Source: Candidatus Sediminicultor sextus
GTDB taxonomy: Bacteria > Atribacterota > Phoenicimicrobiia > Phoenicimicrobiales > Phoenicimicrobiaceae
Length of the DNA stretch: 9,660 nucleotides
Direction: 5' to 3'
Assembly (NCBI GenBank): GCA_014894735.1
Contig: JADBKX010000045.1
Coordinates: 2,536 to 12,195, forward strand
The position numbers and the translations under genes are program-made. The notes below the pieces were generated by a model. It was not told the DNA's origin. It saw nothing but the letters and a program-made list of their open reading frames with translations, and searched no databases. This document shows, one piece after another, positions 1-6,472 of this stretch; within the stretch, counting starts at the first letter, position 1; every line of letters starts with the position of its first letter.

Positions 1-1224
1 ATTATAGTGCAAAAATACGGAGGAAGCTCGGTAGCAAATATCGAACGGATAAAAAAGGTAGCCGAGAAAATAGTAGAAAAGGCAAAAGAAGGGAACAAAG
101 TGGTGGTAGTCGTTTCGGCCATGGGGAAGACCACTGATGAACTAATCAAGATGGCTGGTAAAATTACCTCCTTCCCTAATGAGCGGGAATTAGACATGCT
201 AATTTCTACCGGCGAACAGGTTTCTATCGCCCTACTGACCATGGCCATTCACTCCCTGGGCTGGGATGCTATCTCTTTTACCGGAATGCAGGCAGGGATT
301 ATTACTAATGCCGTTCATACCAAAGCCAAGGTTGCCGCTGTAAACCATAAAAAAATAGAGTCAGCTTTGGAAAAAGGTAAGATAGTTATCGTAGCCGGTT
401 TTCAAGGTATTGACGCTAATGGCGATATTACTACTTTAGGTAGAGGAGGATCAGATACTACCGCTATCGCCCTGGCTGCTCAACTGAAGGCGGACAGGTG
501 TGAAGTCTATACTGATGTTGATGGAGTTTATACTGCTGACCCTCGAATTGTCCCTTCTGCCCGTCGAATTCCGGCAATCTCCTATGACGAGATGGCTGAG
601 ATGGCCAGTTTGGGGGCCAAAGTAATGCATTACAGGGCAATAGACCTGGCCAGAAATTATAAAGTAAAAATTTTAGTTAGATCGTCTTTTACTACAGGAG
701 AAGGTACGCTTATAAAGGAGGCAGACCCGATGTTAGAAAAAGTAATCGTAAGAGGAGTAACCCAGGAGACCAATGTAGGTAAAATCGTCGTCCAGGGGGT
801 TCCGGATGTTCCCGGCGTAGCTTATAAATTGTTTAAAGCCCTAGCCGAAAAAGAGATAATTGTAGATATGATTATCCAAAGCGCTCATCATAATCAGGTT
901 AATGATATAGCCTTTACCGTTGCTTTGAACGATTTTAATAAGGCTATCCAAATTACCAAACAAATAGCAGATAAAATTGGGGCCAAAGGAGTAATATCTG
1001 AACCGGAAGCAGCCAAAGTCTCCATCGTGGGAGCAGGGATTACCAGCGACCCGGCTATAGCTGCCAGGATGTTCGGGGCTTTAGCCAAAGAAGGGATAAA
1101 TATAGACATGATCAGCACTGCCGGTATCAGAATATCCTGTCTAATCAGCTCTTCCCGCATAGAAGATGCAGTAAGAGCAGTCCATAAAGAATTTAATTTA
1201 GATAAAGTAGGTGAAGAAAAATGA
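1..1224 (+). CDS. lysC: Aspartate kinase (aspartokinase), 5' end outside the window
   Basis: Phosphorylates L-aspartate to 4-phospho-L-aspartate, the committed cytosolic step toward lysine/diaminopimelate, threonine and methionine. The frame is open from base 1 (Ile-Ile-Val-Gln-Lys-Tyr-Gly-Gly), and aspartokinases normally begin a few residues before this motif. The GTG at base 7 is therefore probably an internal Val codon, and the true start lies just upstream of the window. Numbering from that GTG, the kinase domain shows KYGGSS (3-8), STGE (67-70), GRGGSDTTA (145-153) and YTDVDGVYTADPR (168-180). Two C-terminal ACT domains follow (about 260-325 and 337-400), as in feedback-regulated monofunctional enzymes of about 400 residues. 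Which amino acid inhibits it cannot be read from the sequence. The stop overlaps the asd start (ATGA), so the two genes are very likely one operon and translationally coupled. Confidence 0.96.
   Translation: MIVQKYGGSSVANIERIKKVAEKIVEKAKEGNKVVVVVSAMGKTTDELIKMAGKITSFPNERELDMLISTGEQVSIALLTMAIHSLGWDAISFTGMQAGIITNAVHTKAKVAAVNHKKIESALEKGKIVIVAGFQGIDANGDITTLGRGGSDTTAIALAAQLKADRCEVYTDVDGVYTADPRIVPSARRIPAISYDEMAEMASLGAKVMHYRAIDLARNYKVKILVRSSFTTGEGTLIKEADPMLEKVIVRGVTQETNVGKIVVQGVPDVPGVAYKLFKALAEKEIIVDMIIQSAHHNQVNDIAFTVALNDFNKAIQITKQIADKIGAKGVISEPEAAKVSIVGAGITSDPAIAARMFGALAKEGINIDMISTAGIRISCLISSSRIEDAVRAVHKEFNLDKVGEEK
714..732 (+). promoter_or_regulatory. Internal ribosome binding site and ATG for a separate aspartokinase beta subunit
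   Basis: AAAGGAGG at 714-721 is followed by an 8-nt spacer and an ATG at 730-732 in the lysC frame (Met242, counted from the GTG at base 7). Translation from here would give a 164-residue protein ending at 1224 and containing both ACT domains without the kinase domain. This matches the in-frame internal start known from Bacillus subtilis aspartokinase II and Corynebacterium glutamicum LysC, which gives an alpha2beta2 enzyme. The motif and spacing are seen directly. Its use is inferred from those precedents. Confidence 0.72.
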
Positions 1225-2222
1225 AAACATACAATGTTGCCGTAGTAGGGGCTACCGGAGCGGTTGGAGAAGAAATGAGATTGGTTTTAGAACAAAGAGA
1301 ATTTCCGGTGAAAAAATTAAGCCTTTTTGCCTCTGGTCGTTCAGCGGGCAAAGAATATGAATTTAAGGGAGGTAAGGTTGTAGTCCAGGAATTAAAAGAT
1401 GATTCTTTTGACGGAATCGATATCGCCCTTTTTTCAGGAGGAGACGAAGTAAGTAAGTATTTTGCTCCCCTTGCTGTTCAGCAGGGAACCATAGTAATAG
1501 ATAATGGTAAATATTTTCGTATGGACCCCGATGTTCCCTTAATAATTCCGGAAGTAAATCCAGATGATTTAAAATGGCACAAGGGTTTAATCGCTAATCC
1601 CAACTGTTCTACTATTCAGATGGTAATGGCCTTAAAGCCTATCTATGATGAGGTAGGGATAGAAAGAGTGGTTGTAGCTACTTATCAGAGCGTTTCTGGA
1701 ATCGGGAAAGAAGCTATAGCAGAATTAAAAGCCCAAACAGCCTCTATTGCCAAAGATGAAGAATTCGAGATCAAAGCTTATCCTTACCAGATAGCTTTTA
1801 ATCTTCTCCCTCACATCGGTTCTTTTACTGAAAACGGCTATACTACAGAAGAGATGAAGATGTTAGATGAAACCAGAAAGATATTGGGAGACCAAAATAT
1901 TAGAGTTGCTGCTACCACAGTGAGGGTCCCGGTCTATCGGGCTCATTCGGAAGTAGTCCATATAGAAACCAAAAAGAAAATTTCTCTTCAGAGGACCCGG
2001 GAAATATTGAGTGCCTTCCCCGGGGTTAAAGTGATTGACAATCCGGAAAAATTAGAATATCCTCTACCTTTATTTGCCGAGGGAAAGGATGAAGTCTTTG
2101 TAGGCAGAATCAGAGAAGATATCTCTACCGAAAACGGCCTGGTGATGTGGATAGTCTCCGATAACCTGCGAAAAGGCGCTGCCCTAAATGCCGTCCAAAT
2201 CGCCGAGCAGCTAATAAAATAA
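1221..2222 (+). CDS. asd: Aspartate-semialdehyde dehydrogenase
   Basis: Reduces 4-aspartyl phosphate to L-aspartate 4-semialdehyde with NADPH, the step after aspartate kinase and the branch point to lysine/diaminopimelate and to homoserine. The 333-residue protein has the usual bacterial length. It starts with the Rossmann fingerprint GATGAVG (10-16). The catalytic thiol is Cys129 in NPNCST, followed by the QSVSGIGKEA loop and RVPVYRAHSE with the likely catalytic base His242. It ends with the conserved SDNLRKGAALNAVQIAE segment. The ATG start overlaps the lysC stop by 4 bp (ATGA, 1221-1224), indicating translational coupling, and no separate promoter is needed. The next gene is convergent, so the operon ends here. 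No dap or hom gene follows within the window. Confidence 0.97.
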   Translation: MKTYNVAVVGATGAVGEEMRLVLEQREFPVKKLSLFASGRSAGKEYEFKGGKVVVQELKDDSFDGIDIALFSGGDEVSKYFAPLAVQQGTIVIDNGKYFRMDPDVPLIIPEVNPDDLKWHKGLIANPNCSTIQMVMALKPIYDEVGIERVVVATYQSVSGIGKEAIAELKAQTASIAKDEEFEIKAYPYQIAFNLLPHIGSFTENGYTTEEMKMLDETRKILGDQNIRVAATTVRVPVYRAHSEVVHIETKKKISLQRTREILSAFPGVKVIDNPEKLEYPLPLFAEGKDEVFVGRIREDISTENGLVMWIVSDNLRKGAALNAVQIAEQLIK

Positions 2223-2335
2223 CAGGGAACAGCGGTCCTCTGGCAGGTTTTATACACCCTTTTCCTTTCTTTATCAATACCATCAATTCTTAAACTTCTA
2301 ATCATCTTCCGACGGTAAACAGGCAGAAGAAGCAG
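2223..2335. other. Convergent intergenic gap between asd and the methyltransferase-ligase gene
   Basis: This 113-bp gap separates two convergent stop codons. It is pyrimidine-rich on the plus strand. I searched it for a bidirectional terminator and found only weak pairings, such as CTTCT at 2295-2299 with AGAAG at 2325-2329 across a 25-nt loop. No GC-rich hairpin is followed by a T-run on either strand. Termination here may use Rho or lie within a neighbouring coding end. Confidence 0.5.
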
Positions 2336-4270
2336 TCATGGTCTGTGTATGCCAAGTCGTTGTTCAGTTGCCTGCAAAATCATTTTTAACGTTTCGCCAT
2401 ATGATATCCCTGTAATCTCGGCCATCTTGACCAGATGACCATCCCAGCACCAACCCGGGTTAGGATTTACTTCAAGAAGCTTTGGGGTGCCATCAGCAGC
2501 GACTCTCCAGTCAAATCGACAGTAATCTTTACACTCCAACCTCTCGGATAGTTTCAAACAACACTCTATAATAAATTTTTCCATATCTTCCGGAAGGTCA
2601 GCAGCAGTAGATTTTATATTCCAGTAAGGTGATTCCGGGAGCCACTTAGACTCGTAACCGCATATCTGTGGTAAGTTTTCTGGCAGCATTGAATAATCTG
2701 CCATAATGATAGGTAAGACGGTATAAGGTTCAGGAGGATTTCCTATTATCCCGACACTAAGGTCTTTTCCGGTAAGAAGTTCCTCAATCAGAATGGGTTT
2801 ATCGTAACCAAATTTTTCCCTGATCTCTGAAATAGCATTTACTAATTCTTCAAAACTATTTGCAACACTCATCTGGGTAATTCCAAAACTGGAATCTCCG
2901 AAGTTGGGCTTTGCAATGACCGGAAAACTAAAGGGCAATTCAAAGGTAGTATCTTCGGGCTTAATAAAGAAAGCATCCGGTACCGGGATTTCCATCTCTC
3001 TTGCGATTCCACGTACGAGTGATTTATCATAACAGTAAGCAAGACATTGGGGTCCAGAGCCGGTATATGCTATACCGAGCATTTCCAATAAAGAGGGTAT
3101 ATGGAGCTCTTTTTGCGCATCATTGTAGTAACCTTCATCGCATAGGTTAAAGGCAAAATTAATTTTCTCTTTCGCCTTCATTAGGTCCTGTATTAAAGTA
3201 TCGTGATTGGTTAGATAAGTAAAATTATAATTTTTCAGTTCCTTTAATCCTGATTTTAATTGGTCTATAGTGTAAAAATCATCATCATCAAAGATGGTAG
3301 AAGGTTTTAAAAGGTCTGCTTTTTGGGGGTCTCCTAAAATGACTACCACATTTTTTAGCTCTTTTTTGGGCTTCTTTTTAACGGGTGTCCATTCTTTTTT
3401 GGTCACGGTTGTAACAATGATACATCTTTCCATCATACCCAAATCTTGATTTCGTTTTGAATCAGGAGAAATTTGGCCATGAAAAGTTATGTCACTGAAA
3501 CCAGCTGTTTCCAAAAGACGAGTTAAATTTTCTTTAGAGTAAAGTCTTTCAGCGTAGAATTGATCTGTTACCATGCCCTTTTCTACATGATTAATAATTT
3601 CTCTGGATATGAGACGCTGCTTATCAAGGGAAAGTGAGCGCTCTCTGCAAACAAAATGTTTTTTGTCTATCCACTCCCAAGATCTGCTTTGAAAGTGTTT
3701 CTTTAAGTATTCTCCGTCGGTAATCTCAATAAGAAGTTTTCCCCAGGGTTTTAAAACTCTAAATACTTCCTTTAGTACCCTCAGGTCATCCTGGATAGTC
3801 TCAAAATAGCCGAAGCTGTTACCCAATATGGTTACAGCATCAAAAGTATCGGATGGAGAGGGAATTTTGCGGGCATCACCCTCTCTGAACTTGATATTCA
3901 TATCTTCTTTTTTTGCACGTGCTTTCGCTTTTTGGATTAGATAATGGGAGCGATCTAATCCTTCAATATTTTTAAAATTTCTCCTGGCCAATTCGAGGGA
4001 ATGCCTACCCTGTCCACAGCACAAGTCAAGAATTTTATCTTCAGGTGAGAGTTTCAGAATATCTAAAAATTGGGTAATTTCACTTGCAGTTATACTCAAG
4101 TCGTCTACGACATCACCATCAGTTTTTAAATAAAGATAATTAAAGATTCGGCTCCACCAGTCCGGGCGAACGTGCTCTTCAAGGTCAGGGACAGGACCTA
4201 AAAATACTTTTCGGTCTTTACCATTTTTCCTTCGCTGGGGAGGTTTGTCCGATGTAGTTTTTTGATTCAT
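2336..4270 (-). CDS. Fusion protein: SAM-dependent methyltransferase plus D-Ala-D-Ala-ligase-like ATP-grasp ligase
   Basis: Function is not established. The 644-residue protein joins two catalytic domains and has no signal peptide or membrane segment. Residues about 70-290 form a class I methyltransferase: motif I is ILDLCCGQGRH (80-90), the acidic ribose-binding residue is in GLDRS (104-108), the GDARKIP loop is at 131-137, and VLKPWGKLLIEI is at 172-183. A Lys-rich linker (291-306) leads to an ATP-grasp domain (about 307-640) of Ddl type. Visible there are LLEMLGIAYTGSG (394-406), KPNFGDSSFGI (454-464), EELLTGKDLSVG (496-507) and RFDW...LLEVNPNPG, with probable Mg ligands Asp587, Glu600 and Asn602. 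Such ligases join an acyl-phosphate to an amine, so the protein could make a dipeptide-like amide and N-, O- or C-methylate a partner. The N-terminal EREVSL signature of Ddl is absent. It has its own upstream region, with GAGGAG just before the ATG, and is the only minus-strand gene. Confidence 0.88.
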   Translation of the reverse strand: MNQKTTSDKPPQRRKNGKDRKVFLGPVPDLEEHVRPDWWSRIFNYLYLKTDGDVVDDLSITASEITQFLDILKLSPEDKILDLCCGQGRHSLELARRNFKNIEGLDRSHYLIQKAKARAKKEDMNIKFREGDARKIPSPSDTFDAVTILGNSFGYFETIQDDLRVLKEVFRVLKPWGKLLIEITDGEYLKKHFQSRSWEWIDKKHFVCRERSLSLDKQRLISREIINHVEKGMVTDQFYAERLYSKENLTRLLETAGFSDITFHGQISPDSKRNQDLGMMERCIIVTTVTKKEWTPVKKKPKKELKNVVVILGDPQKADLLKPSTIFDDDDFYTIDQLKSGLKELKNYNFTYLTNHDTLIQDLMKAKEKINFAFNLCDEGYYNDAQKELHIPSLLEMLGIAYTGSGPQCLAYCYDKSLVRGIAREMEIPVPDAFFIKPEDTTFELPFSFPVIAKPNFGDSSFGITQMSVANSFEELVNAISEIREKFGYDKPILIEELLTGKDLSVGIIGNPPEPYTVLPIIMADYSMLPENLPQICGYESKWLPESPYWNIKSTAADLPEDMEKFIIECCLKLSERLECKDYCRFDWRVAADGTPKLLEVNPNPGWCWDGHLVKMAEITGISYGETLKMILQATEQRLGIHRP

Positions 4271-4274
4271 GGTT

Positions 4275-4280
4275 CTCCTC
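4275..4280 (-). promoter_or_regulatory. Ribosome binding site of the methyltransferase-ligase gene
   Basis: On the minus strand GAGGAG is followed by AACC and then ATG (4270-4268). The SD core is strong but the spacer is short at 4 nt. It supports the ATG at 4270 as the start, since the next in-frame Met is far inside the methyltransferase domain. Confidence 0.65.
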
Positions 4281-4479
4281 TATATTTTCTAAGAATTCTG
4301 TATAAATTTTACTTTAACAAAAAAATGCATACTTATTTTTTTATATTCATACTTCTTATACAAAAAATATTTAGGAATGTCAATAGAGCGAACCCTATTT
4401 TTCAAATAAAAATTAAAAATTTTTTTACCAGGAAGGAATAAAGGCCGAGCAAATAATAAACGAGATTGCCATAGGAGTC

Positions 4480-4505
4480 ATTTGTAAAAAATATTTGTAA
4501 AAAAT
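4480..4505. repeat. 13-bp perfect tandem repeat, two copies
   Basis: The unit ATTTGTAAAAAAT occurs at 4480-4492 and again at 4493-4505, and a third partial start (ATTTTG) follows at 4506-4511. It lies directly upstream of the predicted typA -35 and forms the A/T tracts of the putative UP element. It could also be a simple slippage duplication. Confidence 0.85.
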
Positions 4506-4537
4506 ATTTTGAATATAATTTGTAATTGTGGTAAAAT
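4485..4537 (+). promoter_or_regulatory. Sigma-70-type promoter of typA with UP-like element and extended -10
   Basis: TTGAAT (4509-4514) and TAAAAT (4532-4537) are separated by 17 bp, and TG at 4529-4530 gives an extended -10 (TGgTAAAAT). The predicted transcription start is near 4544, leaving a leader of about 38 nt before the typA ATG. Upstream, 4485-4506 matches the Escherichia coli UP-element consensus (AAAWWTWTTTT, three bases, AAA) at all but one defined position. It sits exactly in the -59 to -38 register expected from the same start. A second TATAAT at 4514-4519 has no fitting -35. Confidence 0.65.
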
Positions 4538-4581
4538 AATAAATTACATGCTTGTCACCATTTAGGATAAAGGAAATAAAT

Positions 4582-6414
4582 ATGAGGAAAAATGTAAATT
4601 TAAGAAATATTGCTATTATTGCCCACGTAGACCATGGGAAGACTACTCTGGTTGATGCTATGTTGAAACAAAGCGGTACTTTCCGGAAGAATCAAGAAAT
4701 AAGAGAGAGGGTAATGGATTCTAACGATTTGGAGAGGGAAAGAGGAATTACTATTTTCTCCAAGAATGCATCTGTTTATTGGCGGAAAACAAAGATTAAT
4801 ATTGTTGATACTCCTGGACATGCAGATTTCGGCGGAGAAGTTGAAAGAATACTTCGAATGGTTAATGGCGTTCTCTTGATTGTAGATGCCTTTGAAGGGC
4901 CTATGCCCCAAACCAGATTTGTTTTACGTAAAGCAATGGAATTGAATCTTATTCCTATCGTAGTTATCAATAAAATAGACCGGCCCAATGCTCGGCCTGC
5001 CGAAGTATTGAATGAAATCTATGATCTATTTATTGAACTGGGGGCAAAGGATGACCAGATCGATTTTCCGGTTATTTACACTGACGCACGTGCAGGTGTT
5101 TCCGGATTTTCTGCGGAGGATTTAGAGGATGATCTTGAACCTCTTTTTTCAACCATTTTGAAGCATATACCTGCTCCTTTAGTAGAATACAATGCTCCCC
5201 TGCAATTACTGGTGACTAATCTTATTAATGATGATTATGTAGGAAAAATAGTGGTTGGACTTATTAGTCGTGGAAAAATTGAAGAAGGGGAAACCGTATC
5301 TTTAATCAAGCGGGACAAGAGCCAAGTATTATGTAAAGTTATAAAGCTTTACCTTTTTGAAGGTTTAAAAAGGAAAGAGGTAAAAAAAGCTGAATCAGGA
5401 GAAATTGTGGCAATAGCCGGAATCAGTGATGCTAATATTGGAGAGACTATTGCCTGTAAAGAAAAACCGGAAGCTTTATCAAAAATCAAAATTGACGAAC
5501 CAACTTTGACTATGGATTTTATTGTAAATAATAGTCCATTTGCCGGAAAAGAGGGTAAATTTATTACCTCTCGACATTTAAGAGAGAGGCTGTTTAAAGA
5601 AATAGAAACCAATGTAAGTTTGAAGGTGGAAGAAGCCGAATCTACAGATACTTTCCATGTTTCGGGAAGGGGAGAGCTTCATCTTTCTATTTTAATTGAA
5701 AACATGCGTCGCGAAGGTTATGAATTTCAGGTTTCTAAGCCCAAGGTTATTTTTAGGCATATTGATGGAGAAAAGTACGAACCGATAGAACTAATGACCT
5801 GTGATATTCCTAAAGATACCATGGGGGTAGTTATGGAAATTTGTGGGAAAAGAAAAGCAAAATTAATTAACATGATTGACTTTTCTGATGATCAGCTTCG
5901 ACTTGAATTTGAAATTCCGGCAAGAGGTTTAATTGGTTTCAGAGATGAATTTCTCACCAGGACAAAAGGTAAAGGCATCATGCACCACCTCTTTCTTAAT
6001 TATCAACCTTACAAGGGGCATATCCCCAATCGCCCTAAGGGAGTATTAATTGTCTATGAAAGCGGATTAACCAGTACCTATGGTCTTCACAATGCTCAAG
6101 CAAGAGGTACATTATTCGTAAATTCGGCAACAGAAATCTATCAGGGGATGATTGTTGGAGAAAATAGAAAAACGGGAGATATGGAAGTGAATGTCGCCAA
6201 GAAAAAACATGTTACAAATATGCGTGCAAGTGGTTCAGATGAAGCACTTCGTTTGGAGAATCCTCGCCAGTTTTCCTTAGAGCAAGCATTAGATTATATT
6301 GAAGAAGATGAATTATTAGAGATAACACCTTCTAATATACGCCTTAGGAAAAAATTATTGGATTCTCACTCTCGGTATCAACAGAAAAAAAGTTTTAAAA
6401 ATGCAGTAGTATGA
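4582..6414 (+). CDS. typA: Ribosome-associated translational GTPase TypA/BipA
   Basis: TypA/BipA is an EF-G-like GTPase that binds 70S ribosomes and in E. coli affects 50S assembly, cold growth and stress or virulence responses. I chose the ATG at 4582, giving 610 residues. AAAGGA at 4569-4574 lies 7 nt before it, and the upstream in-frame TTG at 4552 would sit only about 8 nt after the predicted transcript start. The G domain shows AHVDHGKTT (14-22), RGITI (54-58), DTPGH (76-80) and NKID (130-133). Where relatives often have YASA (G5) this protein reads YTDA (167-170). Domain II, EF-G-like domains III and V, and the TypA-specific C-terminal domain follow, with GLIGFRDEF, YKGHIPNRPKG, ASGSDEA and ITPSNIRLRKK. 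It has the family's full length. The helicase gene follows 58 bp downstream on the same strand. Confidence 0.96.
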   Translation: MRKNVNLRNIAIIAHVDHGKTTLVDAMLKQSGTFRKNQEIRERVMDSNDLERERGITIFSKNASVYWRKTKINIVDTPGHADFGGEVERILRMVNGVLLIVDAFEGPMPQTRFVLRKAMELNLIPIVVINKIDRPNARPAEVLNEIYDLFIELGAKDDQIDFPVIYTDARAGVSGFSAEDLEDDLEPLFSTILKHIPAPLVEYNAPLQLLVTNLINDDYVGKIVVGLISRGKIEEGETVSLIKRDKSQVLCKVIKLYLFEGLKRKEVKKAESGEIVAIAGISDANIGETIACKEKPEALSKIKIDEPTLTMDFIVNNSPFAGKEGKFITSRHLRERLFKEIETNVSLKVEEAESTDTFHVSGRGELHLSILIENMRREGYEFQVSKPKVIFRHIDGEKYEPIELMTCDIPKDTMGVVMEICGKRKAKLINMIDFSDDQLRLEFEIPARGLIGFRDEFLTRTKGKGIMHHLFLNYQPYKGHIPNRPKGVLIVYESGLTSTYGLHNAQARGTLFVNSATEIYQGMIVGENRKTGDMEVNVAKKKHVTNMRASGSDEALRLENPRQFSLEQALDYIEEDELLEITPSNIRLRKKLLDSHSRYQQKKSFKNAVV

Positions 6415-6449
6415 CAGGGGAAGGTTCTTTGACATACGTCCCCTGTCAT
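6411..6449. repeat. 11-bp perfect inverted repeat between typA and the helicase gene
   Basis: ATGACAGGGGA (6411-6421) pairs perfectly with TCCCCTGTCAT (6439-6449) around a 17-nt loop. The left arm includes the typA stop codon (TGA, 6412-6414). No T-run follows the right arm, so it is not a classical intrinsic terminator. It could be an RNA hairpin that protects or attenuates the typA-helicase transcript, a Rho-assisted stop, or a single REP-like palindromic element. The symmetry is certain and the role is inferred. Confidence 0.8.
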
Positions 6450-6472
6450 TCGTTAGCTTGAGGAGAAAAATT

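Larger units (their letters stand above)
4271..4581. other. AT-rich divergent intergenic region
   Basis: This 311-bp stretch lies between the divergent starts of the methyltransferase-ligase gene and typA. The right half holds the typA promoter and a 13-bp tandem repeat, described separately. The left half, which would contain the minus-strand promoter, is extremely AT-rich. It has two direct CATACTT heptamers (4328-4334 and 4348-4354) exactly 20 bp apart, but I found no convincing -35/-10 pair for the minus strand. The 11-mer AAAAAATATTT occurs three times (4362, 4486, 4499). A short open stretch around 4430-4500 has no start codon or ribosome binding site, so I do not call it a gene. Confidence 0.6.

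Noticed and set aside
7..9. GTG at base 7 as the start of aspartate kinase
   Set aside because: The two codons before it (Ile-Ile) are in frame, and aspartokinases normally have several residues before the KYGGSS motif, so the gene is cut by the window edge.
2223..2260. Possible terminator hairpin after asd (CCT...AGG followed by TTTT)
   Set aside because: The stem is only 3 bp, too weak to support a terminator call.
1988..2305. Antisense ORF over the end of asd
   Set aside because: It is a shadow of the asd reading frame, with no ribosome binding site and no recognisable domain.
4428..4500. Short open stretch encoding KAEQIINEIAIGVICKKYL-like peptide
   Set aside because: It has no ATG, GTG or TTG start with a ribosome binding site, is preceded by a stop 9 bases before the tract, and overlaps the promoter repeats.
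4552..4554. In-frame TTG as an earlier typA start
   Set aside because: It has no ribosome binding site, lies almost at the predicted transcription start, and adds ten residues not expected in TypA. The ATG at 4582 has AAAGGA at a 7-nt spacing.
6429..6434. Perfect -35 hexamer TTGACA inside the hairpin loop as a helicase promoter
   Set aside because: No acceptable -10 lies 16-18 bp downstream (the sequence there reads GTTAGC), so the match is probably chance.
6458..6460. In-frame TTG as an earlier helicase start
   Set aside because: It overlaps the GAGGAG that serves the ATG at 6473.
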